Shown: piece by piece, positions 24,592-35,973 of the stretch
Position numbering within the stretch: the first letter of the stretch is position 1
Layout of the letters: each line of letters begins with the position of its first letter
NCBI GenBank assembly: GCA_020283715.1
Contig: JAIQCW010000155.1
Location: 46,110 to 110,109 of the forward strand
Direction: 5' to 3'
DNA from: Cytauxzoon felis
Taxonomy: Eukaryota > Apicomplexa > Aconoidasida > Piroplasmida > Theileriidae
DNA length: 64,000 nucleotides
Notes under the pieces: model-generated
What the model was told of the DNA's origin: nothing
The model's database searches: none
What the model saw: only the letters and a program-made list of their open reading frames with translations
Made by a program: the position numbers and the translations under genes

Positions 24592-24811
24592 TGTAGTATA
24601 ACTACTATCATAGTCATTACAATAACATGCAGTACAAATTTGTTATGATAATATTATAAATTATATTTCACAGTCCTAAATGACATATTCACTTATTAAA
24701 ATAGTCAGAATAAATTTATCTACTTTCACAATTCATGATATGTATTTCATTTTAAAAAATAACAAATCACAAAATAATATAACTAGTTTAAAATGTAATA
24801 AAATAATTAAA

Positions 24812-26115
24812 TTATAATTCTTCAAGCATTCTCGTGTAATCTTGTCTAAGTTTACCAAGTGTAACACAACTTTTAGGTGATTCATACAATTCTGGTGGTG
24901 GACTGCGTAAAGAAGTAACATATGCATAAATTTGTTTCTGTTTTTCCCTACGGTGTACAGTACATTTATTGTCGAAGTATTTGTACTCTATTTCATATTC
25001 AATTTGAATCCTTTGGTGAGATTTTTGCGGGTATTTATTCTCAAACGTTCGTGATTCAACATAATAAACAACTCCATTCAACTTAGTTGAAAGCATTCTG
25101 TTATATTTAGAACTCTTCGTAAATTGATATTCGGGAGAATTATTTACACTGTTCAAAATGTTAGATAATAAAACCATAAATATAAAGAAAACAAATGGCA
25201 AATATTGCGCATAATTGGTACGCCTAAAATATATTGTGTTATGAATTATAGTTAATTATATTCAAACCTTCCTAAATTGGATGTAAAATGCGTAGCATTA
25301 CGCTGTGAACGATGTTGTTGATGATGTTGATGGATAATATTTATACCAAAAAAGGCTTCAAACAATTGTTCGGGTGTTGCATATTCTTGATGAATACGAG
25401 TCTCTCTGGGAGCGTCTTCACCATATGTGTCATATTGTTCACGAGTATTCGGATCAGCCAAACACTGAAATGCGGTAGAAACTTTTTTGAATGCATCAGA
25501 TGATAGTGGAGACGGATTTTTATCGGGGTGTAACTTCAAAGCCAACTATAATAATTATTGAAGAGGTGTATGTATATTTTAATAAACAAAAATTCACAAT
25601 TAAGCGAAAGCTTGAAGATAAATATGCTTATTTCAAGTATATAACAAAAATGGTGTTTTAAACTCACTTTCTTATATGCACGCTTGATATCCTCAATTGA
25701 TGAGTCCTGACTTATGTTTAATGCTTCGTAATAATTTTTAGCATTAATCACACGCCTACATAACTGCTCCTGGTCATTTGTTGCCGTATTTGTACCAGTA
25801 TATCCATTATTACTTGATTGAACATTGTGATTATTAGTTGTATGGTTAGAAGTGGGTGTCCCATGAGTATTACCTTAAATAAATGATTTATTAGTTATAT
25901 ATCAACGAACCACCCATTTTGCTAAGACATTCATCGAGTAGCCTTTGAAACTCAGGTGTTGGATACATAGAATTAGCCTTTCTTAGGAACTTTATTGCCT
26001 ACAAACGATAAATCATGGGCAATTGAAAAAAACAAACCTTGGCATAATCATTCCTCAGCATCGCGATTTTTGCGATTTTTGAACAGTTTATAGCTTCATC
26101 GCGATTGGCTTCCAT
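24812..26115 (-). CDS. DNAJB12/DNAJB14-like ER membrane J protein
   Basis: Hsp70 co-chaperone anchored in the ER membrane; family members feed misfolded membrane proteins to ERAD. Exon 1 starts MEANRDEAINCSKIAK at 26115, matching the family's N-terminal MEGNRDEAxxC motif, followed by an Asn/Thr-rich linker. J domain: NYYEALNISQDSSIEDIKRAYKK, then after an intron LALKLHPDKNPS with HPD, and ADPNTREQYDTYGED. The last exon carries one membrane segment (LPFVFFIFMVLLSNIL) and a DUF1977-type tail with SKYNRMLSTKLNGVVYYV. Six exons. Ends MLEEL. The Gly/Phe region is replaced by His/Gln-rich HQHHQQHRSQRN. Convergent with the transporter gene, 220 bases away. Confidence 0.88.
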
Positions 26116-26315
26116 ACCGTTAAATCCAATTGTAATAAAACACTAATACGTAAGATTATTTGCGATGTTGAATAAATTAATACAATAGTAAAATCTTAAA
26201 ATAGGTAATAGTGAAACAAGAGGAAACACATTATTAGTAAAAATTAGGTAACAAAACACCCATTAAAACTGATTGATTCGTCAAAGGACATCGACTCCCC
26301 ATTAGATAACTGTGT

Positions 26316-27690
26316 ATGGATGCGGAAAAAATAGATGGCTTCTATGTCGTCATGTCCCGAACACATCTGAGTTCAAACAATTTTATTGTAGTTAAAATTA
26401 AATTTAGGAAAAATACAAATGTGTAATAGTTCTTGTCGGTAATCTACAGAAATTATGGAATCATTCCATACACCTATAGGTATATGTTTCATTTTTCCAA
26501 ATTTTATTGAAAAAACAAATAACTATAGACATACCAAACTATGATATTAATTCTAAAGGTATAGATTTATTAACGGAAGCAAAAAAATTAAGGATATGTT
26601 GGAAGCCCGACCTTGGTTATAATTGCCTTGATTACAGGTATTATATGGTACCAAATGTTTGCTTTGCGGATAAAAACTCTTTTAGGTATTCTATATGGGA
26701 AACTGGTGCAAAAATTTCTAATGATCGGCTCACTTATACTGGAAATAAACACTGGACTACTGCTCTTACCAACGGATGTGCTGATGTTGGTAAGTGGTAT
26801 TTTGAATGTAAGATTAATGAACCTGATAAAAATTGGATGAACTTTAAGGTAAGGGGTTGGGATTGTAAATGTAAGACCATAGATGATTTGTTAGAGGTAT
26901 GATTTATCTAATTGATGTAAATAAGTAAACTTTATAGATGTATCCGGGATTAGCAGACAAATTGATGCCTAATGTAAGAATAGGATTTGGAACGAGGTTA
27001 TCTCGTTTAGAGAGTCCTATTGGAGATAATCCATTTGGTTGTTCAATATCACAAGTATATTATTAAGACAATTTATAAAAACATAAATTTATAGAATACT
27101 GCTGAGATTATAAATGATGGTAATAGAATAAAGGTGGATACTTTAGGTATAAAAATCGGAGATATTATTGGTTGTGCAATAGAGTTGAATAAACATGATC
27201 GCAAAGTTCCAGATCCTAGGGGTGATGTAAATCTTTGGTCTTTTGTTAGAAAAGGTATGTTAGAAATATATTTGTATTTAATCTCATATATGTGTTATTT
27301 AGGCTTATTGATTGATGTTACAAATGAAAAGGATATAGAAAGAGTAAGAATATTAAACGAGGGATCAAAGGCACAATTTTCTGTTAATGGAATTTGGACA
27401 GGAATTGTGATTAATGATTTATATTGTGTTGAGTATCATCCTGGTATTTCTACCTTTATGGGTGGTTCTGCGACACTTAATCTTGGACCAAAATTCAGAT
27501 ATAAACCCCCTGATGATACTTATAAGTAAGTGTCAATAATATTATACCACACTATATTTATTTAATTAGTCCAGCAAGTCAAATGAATGAATCTTGTTAC
27601 CCTTGTAAGGAAGATTTACTTAGATTCTGGCTGTTGGGCGATGATTCTGTACTAGCAAATGATGCAGTTATAAATAGAGAATATAATTAA
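26316..27690 (+). CDS. ASH2/Bre2-like SPRY protein (histone H3K4 methyltransferase complex)
   Basis: ASH2L/Bre2 is the SPRY subunit of COMPASS (Set1) complexes. Seen: ISNDRLTYTGNKHWTTALTN and KWYFECKI, the two SPRY opening strands; a middle block DKLMPNVRIGFGTRLSRLE; and the typical end VEYHPGISTFMGGSATLNLG followed by PKFRYKPPDDTYKPAS. Exons follow at 26507(approx)-26898, 26939-27051, 27095-27255, 27305-27527, 27572-27690. Stop TAA 27688-27690 lies one base from the CLPTM1 stop. The start is not settled: an in-frame ATG is absent just upstream of 26507, so one or two small 5' exons are needed; ATG 26316 with two short introns is one workable model. No N-terminal zinc finger was seen. Confidence 0.72.
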
Positions 27691-27691
27691 G

Positions 27692-30181
27692 TTAATTTCT
27701 TCTTGTTAATGTATTTTCTTCAGATGTTCCATCAGTTATTTTAGTAGCAGATTCTGAGGTTGTATTATTTGAATCTTCAATCCATCCGCATTTACGATTA
27801 GGATCTACCTTATATTTCCATCTTTGATACAAATAACATATGAAAATCACATCATCCCTGAAACATGACAACCTATGCAACCAGGGCATATCAATCAAAA
27901 ATGATGCTACATCATCCACAAAGGTATTCAAGGATCTGTTCCAATAATATGTGAAATCCATAATAACAAACATACCTATATATTAAAGCACGCCAAGGCA
28001 AATGATCCACCGATTGTAACTTGTAATTTATATACAATTGGGGTGTCATCATAATGAAGCCTAATGAAATATATATGTATCACCACACGCAGCTGATCTA
28101 TGGGAGCTGGAAGGGGAAGTAAATAGAAGAGGCACCAAGCCTAGTTAGGAGGATAGATGAAAGTAAGGGATGGAAACTTAATTGTTTATTATTTATCCTC
28201 AGTCAATTGAATATTTTTCAACATACCAAATGTATATACTGATCCAGCTGCAACAGATATAATATAGGAATACCAAGACTTATGTTTATTATAATATAGA
28301 GAGTAGATGGCATATCCTATTACCTAAAAAATATTGGGTTAAATAATATGTATTATACATACACATGGAGTCAATGCGATAGACATGTATTTAATAGCTG
28401 TTTGATCATAATCTTTTGTCTTTGACTCAACATAATTCTATATGTTTCCATGGATTAATAATAAATTTGGACGTACCCTAGCACTAGTAATATTAATAAA
28501 TGGGAATCTTGAACTCAATCTTATATTTACAGCCTTAGTGACCTTCCATGCAGATGATAAAATTCCCAAAAAAATTTCAAATAGTATTAACCAAGATGTT
28601 TCTTCACTGTCAAATATGTATAGCCCAATAATTATCTAAAAAATATAAGCGATAATAAGGATATATTTTAAATCTATTAATGAAATGCAAAATAAGTTAT
28701 AATTATAACTAATTATTTGTCTAAACCTTTTTAATTCACACGATTACAAAATAAAATATATAGAGAATACTTACATCACATACAAAGTTAATACAGATTG
28801 TCATCGCCGATAATCCTTCCATAGACTTATTTGAACGCCAAAATTGTACATCTATAAATGTTGATTTATAACATTAAATTAAGATTACATACCATTTTTA
28901 AGTGCGAAAAAAGAGAACAGAGTGTGTAAAAGTATAAAACATGCAGAAAAAATTAACATATAAACATTTGTTGTCATTATAGTCCTTTTCATCATATTAA
29001 CCTCCTTTTTTGTATTAATACCAAAACTTAATGGATTATCATCCATATATCTAAAATTACTGGAAACCATGAAATAAACAGGACTACATGTTGAATAATG
29101 TACACTTAGTGGCAACCCCTCATCCTAATTTATAAAATGTTAAATATTATTTAACTATAAAGTGAATAAAATCTCATATTTCACGTTTAGGGGTAAAAGC
29201 ATCCATTATCTCACCTGTTGTTCAGGTTTTATATGAACATATTGTTCTTCGAGAACCCAGAATTGCGAAAGGAAAAGATATGGATCATAGACCTTCTCGT
29301 CATCGTATTTCGTAAAACCTGTTAAGATAATATTCACCAGTTAAAATTTTGTCATACTATGGAAATATGCATTTTCATGTAGAGCCGTATGTACTGTTGT
29401 ATCGTATACAACGTGAATATCCAGTCGAGGTACCCAATGCTTAAATTCCTCATCGCTCACGTACTCATCGTCCGAGTTATTCATTAAATTCAATTTAGTG
29501 TCCTTAAGTAAACGCTTTTTCAGCGTTAATTCCACTGATTTTTCCACATAATGCCCCTCAAATCCATCCTTAAATTCACTTTTATAAAAAGGTACCTAAA
29601 AACAAAATTGAAGATAAGAATTACGTAGATCGAGAATATTTGATATTGTTACATAAGTGAATTCTTACCTTCTTAACAGCGTAGGCTTTGTGTGGAATTA
29701 GGAAGACAGACATATACAGATGTTTATTTTGATCACTGTAGAATTGTGCCGGCGCTTTATATATTAGTTTAGAGGTATCAAATGGTTTATTAAATTTGTG
29801 AGTATATATTTGATTTTCCCTCGAATATATAACTTCTGTATTTTTTTCAATTAATACATCAAAGGGTGGACTTTTAGTCTCTGTAACACATGCAAAGATA
29901 TCCTAATTAAGCTCATTAAAAATTATATCATAAAAACTAACATAAACATCATTGTGCACAAAATAATTATTATACTTCGTTGGTGGCAGGCCAGTTATCG
30001 GATCCTTAATGTTGTCTGGTCTCAATAACAAAGAGTATAACAACCTCACCATAACAATCTGAAAAATGGACTGGAAGACCCAGTCTATAAAAAAAATAAT
30101 TGTAGAAAATGGTTTGAATTTTTGTATTGACTTACTGTTTCTGGATCGGCCATTATTGGCCTGTTGTGTATCATTAGCCAT
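27692..30181 (-). CDS. CLPTM1-family membrane protein
   Basis: Conserved eukaryotic ER/Golgi multi-pass membrane protein; human CLPTM1 and CLPTM1L act in receptor trafficking and GlcN-PI scrambling for GPI synthesis. Start MANDTQQANNGRSRN at 30181. The N-terminal lumenal part contains KAPAQFYSDQ, LYMSVFLIPH and GHYVEKSVELTLKK. Then four or more membrane segments (TTNVYMLIFSACFILLHTLF and following). The C-terminal core is diagnostic: FGFIMMTPQLYINYKLQSV, DHLPWRALIYR, SLNTFVDDVASFLI, MPWLHRLSCFRDDVIFICYL and YQRWKYKVDP. At least nine exons; one intron (28061-28226) holds a GC-rich repeat unit, described separately. Shares a divergent 18-bp spacer with the aminopeptidase gene. Confidence 0.88.
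28061..28226 (-). repeat. Intron carrying half-unit copy A of a dispersed GC-rich repeat
   Basis: The intron between the CLPTM1 exons ending YTFG and starting FIMMTPQL. Within it, 28088-28180 on the plus strand is clearly less AT-rich than other introns. It reads CGCAGCTGATCT, then a purine-rich tract with GGGAAGTAAATAGAAGAGGC and ACCAAGCCTAGT, then GATGAAAGTAAGG. The same order of words occurs in the reverse strand of 32316-32395 and, in part, at 32985-33045. It does not look like coding sequence. Confidence 0.6.
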
Positions 30182-30199
30182 TAATTAATCTAATGAACC

Positions 30200-31973
30200 A
30201 TGTCATATAAATTGTGGTGGAGACAAACAACTAAAAACACGCTAAATTCAGTTAAAATGTCAGTTACCAATGATTCTCTGTTAAAATCACAAGAATTTTG
30301 TTCTAAGTTCCTAAAATATATAAATGCTACGGGATCGCCGTATCATTCCGTTAAGCAACTCTTAAAGTACTTAGATGATAATAATGTACAATTAACGCAG
30401 CTAGATGAGTGGTATGCTATTTTATCAGTTTATAACCATTATAAATTGTTGTTTCTAGTGAAGATTGGAATCTAGAGTCTGGAAGATGTTACTCCGTCAC
30501 GAACGATAATGGTACCCTTATGGTATTTAGATTAGGTATCTTTTATTTAGCAATAGATTTCCAACATTCATTTTAATATCCTTTTAGGTAGTTATTTTAA
30601 TGCTAATAGTGGAGGTCTTACTCTAGCCGTTGCTCACACAGATTCACCTTGTCTTAAGTTGGAATATAATTGTTCTGTAAATTCTAAAGGATATAACCAA
30701 GTATATTTATTCTATCATTATTATAAGTGATATATAGCTAAGTGCTTGCACTTATGGTGGTGGATTGTGGCATACATGGCTTGATAGAGATTTGGGTATA
30801 GCCGGAAAGGTGGTCCTATGTAAAAATGGTTAGGATAATTCTTCAATTATAGTTACATTAATTTTAGATAAACTGGAAGATAGATTAGTGCATATTCGTG
30901 AACCTCTAGTTATTGTTCCGAATTTAGCAATTCATCTACAAAATTCTCAAGAAAGGGAATCTTTAAAGCTTAATAAGGTATTTATCTGATACTTCATGTA
31001 TTAACGTTCTTTAGCAAAATCATTTGAAGCCAATAATTAGTACAGAATGTTTGGAAGAAGATCTAGGCAGTCAACATAGTGTATTGCTTAAGCTATTATC
31101 GAAGTTAGTTGATAAATATGGTGATCCCTTATCCCATAGGAAGTTGAATTGTGATGTAGGAGAAATTGTAGATTTTGATCTTTGTCTGATGGATAATACA
31201 CCGGCAGTACTTTCTGGAGTTAATAGAGAATTTTTGACAAGTGGAAGGTTGGATAATCTTGTTTCTTGTTTTGCTTCAATTGCCGCATTTGCCGATCATA
31301 CACATAATCCGGGTAAGTTAGGTTTATAGATACATGCTGATTAAATGTATATAACGCTACTTAATTCTTTGATTAGTAGTTACATAGCGTTTCATACCTG
31401 ATATATAAATGATGCCATAACCAATGGATAAATTATTTTACTTTAGACAATGAGAATAGCATTGTAGGCGTTATCGCTTATAATTATGAAGAGATTGGTT
31501 CTGAATTGGGTTACGGGGCTGACTCAGTTATTACTAGCTTATGGTTGAATAAAATTTACTCAAACTTTGGTGTATCTTTTAATGATGTTAGAAATAAATC
31601 ATTTCTGTTAAGCTGTGACATGGCACATGCTATACACCCGAATTATCCAGAAAAACATATAGATACACATTCTCCTCAATTTCACAAGGGCGTTGTTATT
31701 AAGAGAAATGTGAATGGCCGTTATTGCACTGATTTGAAGTCTAGCCCGATACTAATTAAACTGTCAAAATCTTTAAATATACCATTACAAGAATTCAGGG
31801 TGGGAAATGAAACACCCTGTGGTTCTACAGTAGGACCGGCATTAGCTACACGATTATGTATACCAATTGCTGATGTTGGCGTACCGCAACTAGCCATGCA
31901 TTCAATTAGAGAAACATGTAGTTTAATAGACTTTCATAGCTTATATTTATTAATAAAGGTATATTTTAATTAG
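30200..31973 (+). CDS. Aspartyl aminopeptidase (M18 family metallopeptidase)
   Basis: Releases N-terminal Asp and Glu from peptides; in Plasmodium it helps degrade haemoglobin peptides. About 440 residues in eight or so exons; start ATG 30200 ([13 protein letters not shown]), with a second Met at residue 20 as an alternative. Seen: [11 protein letters not shown] with the first zinc His, [27 protein letters not shown] with the catalytic Glu, [31 protein letters not shown] and the end [15 protein letters not shown] (last zinc His). All family-defining residues are present. No signal peptide. Stop at 31973 lies 50 bases from the convergent phosphatase gene. Confidence 0.93.
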
Positions 31974-32023
31974 AACAAAATTAAACGAAACACATAATAT
32001 AGGGATTATTTAATACAAATTTA

Positions 32024-35000
32024 TTAAAATTCTATTAATGGTTCTATACCATCGTAAGATTTTTCGTCCTCCACAGTCTGCCCATCCTTTACTACTCTTA
32101 ATGACAACATTGATGAAACCGGTTTGTGATCACTCGTGTAAAAATTATCGTGACGCTTATAGTACATTGATGTTACACTATACTTACTGTTTTTACATAA
32201 TAAACCACCGTACAATATGCGATCACACCTGTAAAATATAATTGTAGTGAAAATTAATCAACAATGATAATCCTTGAATATAATATTACTCTAACATTCA
32301 CATGTACTCATACACTTTAACTTACGTTTCATTTCACTAGGCGTGGTGGCCTTCCTTATTTACCTCCCCCTTCGCTTCCCTGAGATCAGCTGCGGGTTCC
32401 ACTGAGGTCCAGTACTCAATATCGCCACGATTTCCGGGAGTGACTCTACTCTTTAGAGATAGGTAATTGGAAGAGGCGCCATGGCGAATGAAATGAAACG
32501 TAAGTTAAAAATAAAGTGTTTGTTATTAGATGCGTAAACATACCATGCTGGTTTACGTTTAGAATTATAAAAACCAGTGCCATAGTTATATTTATATGTT
32601 GGCAGAAATGTGATATCTGCTTCATGAAATTGTTTTAAGAAGCTGCTCTCTGCCTTTCCACGGATTAGCTCATCATATGGTAACATTTTAGTATGTTGTA
32701 AAGAACGTATATAGCCATCAAGATAAGTACGATCTAAATCTATTTTGAAGTTGAAATCACCGCCAATTACGTAAAAATGATGTAAATTAGTGACTTCATT
32801 GTGCCCCCTAAATGCAGTTTGCACAATCTGATTAAATGCGGTTTCTCTAGGTATATTTGGGTTACGACCTGTATATTCATATAATAATTATTTTTATATA
32901 TGTTACGGAGTTATATAAAAGCCATATCCTATGACTATCTTTTTATATCATGAAAACATATAAAAACACAGTCTATATATAGGAACTGGAATGAGAAGTA
33001 AATAGAGGAGCTAAAGGGGTGATGAAAAGGATAGAAGGATACTACCTTTGGTGGGTTGTATACAACATAAATTGTAGAACCAATTAAATTATATGTTTTT
33101 TGCAACATTCTAAAAGATTACGTATAGTTTGGAACTTACCAGAATTTAAATGCAGATTTAGAAATGATAATATGAGTCCATAGAGTGTAAATTTAATACC
33201 TACGCCACCCTTATTACCCGCATATCCTAGTAATCCAGTTTTGATAGATGTTGTATCTATATCACTTATATAGCAATATAACTGTTCTTTAATATACACA
33301 ACAAGGAATAGCCCAATCATAGTTACAGATTTAACCTGTTTGAATCTACAATTACTGGATCGCCTTAAAATCTCTTCGATATGAAATATAAACAATTGTT
33401 CCTTATTATAATCATTCCTATTAACTGCAACATTAATGGGAGTTAAATCAATAAATTCTTGTATACAGAACACATATATATCAGCCGTGGATTTGTCTAG
33501 TGCTACCCAATTAAACCAATCATCTCTTGTTGATAATTCCTTTCCTGATATATTCCAGGTGCCACACCATATTTTTAAGTCCTCAAATTCCCCACGTGCT
33601 ACATCGATTAATGGGGTCATCCTTGAAAAATAATTGGAATACGTATCGACTCCCAAGATTATATTAAATAATTCTTGCCTTGATGAGTCATCATAATAAC
33701 AACTATATAACCTATTAATAGAAGTTCTTAAATAGTGAAGATAACTGCTATAACTCGCTCTACCTTGTTTAACATGTGCAGAGTATATAGACGGTGTACC
33801 AGAATAATGTATGCTAATTAAATCACCGTGACAACACCAGAATTCTGAAAAGGATTGGAATATATAGTCATCATCACGTGGAAAAGTTAATAAGTTTAAT
33901 GAACCATCGGGATCAATTAGTTTAGAAAACCATACCCATGCTATTACAGATTGAACTGCATTCGTTCTATCCAGCGAATCTAAACAGTTTGTACGAAATA
34001 CACCCCTCTGTATCATTCCCCTCTCATCCCCATGTTCATATATTATAGGATCATTGTCAAAATGTCCAATCTCTTCTAAATATACCATCAAATCGTCAAC
34101 TACAAATTCTGTCAATATTTGATGCAAATTTGTCCACCTTACTTGGGCATTAAAATTATAGTTAATCAATACAACATCATCTCTACCATAAAAATTAACC
34201 TGATGCTCAAGTTCATCAGTAAGAGGCTTTTCGCTATCTTTTACATCAAGTAAATTCAATAATATAATTTTGGCATCATTACCATACAAACTTTGCAAGA
34301 CACCCAAATGTAATTTAAAGTATGTTTGTGTATCTCTAGAAGTAGAAGTTATCACAGGATATGACCTAATACACTCCTGATACCAACACACAGGTATAGA
34401 GCCGCGAGCCTGACAAAAACTTTTCCAACGACCAGAAGCGCCAATACGTACCCTCAATTCAGTTTCAGCAAAGTTGCCAGCATTACCGAATTCATCAATA
34501 CCTCTGGCGGTGTATCTTGTGCCTGATCTTAATGTGCTTCTCCTAGCAATCATTAAAAACTCTACACATGTTCCATAACCATAATTTGTGGAATAACCCA
34601 CATAACCCTGAATTATTGGTGTTAACCAGCGCCTTGGTATCTTATTAAATAAACCAGTGGCCCAATTAAAATTCCAATCACATATATCAATCAATGTAGG
34701 ATTGGTATCCGTAGCTCCATCCCAATTAAATATGGAGACAGTACGTAAGGGCAAATACCCAGATAAAGATAAATTCTGTAATGAACGCGTTAAATCAGTA
34801 TCATAAGAATAATAATAACCATTTGATAGCAAATGATTTAAATTAGATATTGTATTAAATACTCTTTGTTGATGAGTTTCCGCACCATTGTTGCTACCGT
34901 CCACGGAACCAGAGCCACTTTGATTAGAATGACTTGAGCTACTATCTAACTCTGCGGTATTTGATTGTTCAGCATATATGTAATTTCGTAGTTCCTCAGT

Positions 35001-35357
35001 TAATGGACACGTGGGATTATAATCCAGAGGTATCGTTCGTACAGTCTTAATCATATATATCTTGCTACTATCCTTGCCTATTAATGTTGCTTCGTCTAAA
35101 AACACGTCAGCAACTAGCTCCGATTTTAGAACGAAAGATAAATAATATGACCCATAAAACTGGAATATCCCAATTATAGAATCTATTACTATCTTGAATA
35201 TATAATCATCTTTTGCCAACGGCTCCGCAGTTTCCATAATATTATAAGATAGCCTTGATAGCCACAAGCATTTATCGCTAGAAGATGAGGAAATGTCGTC
35301 AAAAAGTGAGATTTGATACCATGAAGTATATGCGATTAATTTTAATTTATCATTCAT
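32024..35357 (-). CDS. Synaptojanin-like Sac domain + inositol polyphosphate 5-phosphatase
   Basis: Dephosphorylates phosphoinositides at membranes. Four exons: 33140-35357, 32544-32868, 32228-32024 and the splice borders between; total about 915 residues. N-terminal Sac domain with catalytic CLDSLDRTN at about residue 465 (family CxDCLDRTN; here Ser replaces Cys). The IPPc domain opens with LKIWCGTWNISGKE, then VFCIQEFIDL, GGDFNFKIDL, PTYKYNYG and, across the last intron, PAWCDRILYGGLL; it ends with TSDHKPVSS. All catalytic motifs are intact. No proline-rich tail or EH-binding motif is seen, unlike animal synaptojanin. Two introns, 32229-32543 and 32869-33139, are long for this window and carry the GC-rich repeat copies. 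Confidence 0.9.
32311..32517. repeat. GC-rich inverted-repeat element (copy B) in a phosphatase intron
   Basis: The ends carry a perfect 21-base inverted repeat: 32316-32336 (TTTAACTTACGTTTCATTTC, then A) against 32489-32509. Outside it both arms continue with ACACTTTA after a small gap. Inside, the arms stay partly complementary for some 30 bases more (both contain a GGC-TTCC-TTACCT order). The core, roughly 32341-32480, is much richer in G and C than the surroundings and has no ORF. It behaves like two opposed copies of a half-unit also seen singly at 28088-28180 and 32985-33045. A MITE or foldback element, or a structured RNA, are both possible. Confidence 0.7.
32985..33050 (+). repeat. 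Half-unit copy C of the GC-rich dispersed repeat
   Basis: Lies in the first intron (32869-33139) of the Sac/5-phosphatase gene. GGAACTGGAATGAGAAGTAA followed by ATAGAGGAG matches copy A at 28114 (GGAGCTGGAAGGGGAAGTAA, then ATAGAAGAG) with four or five differences in 28 bases, and both continue with a GATGAAA word. Orientation is the same as copy A on the plus strand. Confidence 0.6.
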
Positions 35358-35973
35358 CGTGTTGCGATCGTATTTTACAAATCAATTAGTTTTATAGAAA
35401 AATTACAAAATTTTTAAGTATAATGATGCAAATATAACATTTTACAAATGAAAAACTCTGGTTTCGAGTCATAAAAGAGTAGATCAAACTTTTAATACGT
35501 TAATAACATAAGGGTTATATATTATATTATTCAAATATATTACATATATGTGTTTAAATATTATCCATTAGTACTTATACGATTGAATTAAAAATATTAA
35601 GCGTTGTAATGATCTTCAATGTATATTCATAAGTATTCTCAATTGACACCACAACACTTAATTTTGTATTTATGATTACACAAGTAAAATCTCATCTCAT
35701 AAACTCATATGGATTTGCTCTTAAATTATAGTTGAAATTTAAATTCACTTTCATAATCTAAATATATCCTTTAATGTTGTTTCCTCTATATTTTTTACGA
35801 ATCCAACTTTGTATCATACATGAGTATAAATAAGATTAGTTTTATTGAATTCTATATGTTCAAACTTAGTTGAATAGATTTTAACTATGTAAACCCTATA
35901 ACTTTATGCTATAATGAAACATTTCACTTTATATATAATGTACAATAATTGATTCCAGGCTGGTATATAGATA
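35358..35973. other. Intergenic region between divergent genes
   Basis: About 615 bases of very AT-rich sequence between the Sac/5-phosphatase gene (minus) and a helicase gene (plus). No ORF, RNA or repeat could be supported. Presumed divergent promoter. Confidence 0.45.

Noticed and set aside
32378..32402. GGTTC-like word resembling a tRNA B box
   Set aside because: No matching A box, no cloverleaf, and it sits inside the inverted-repeat element; not a tRNA.
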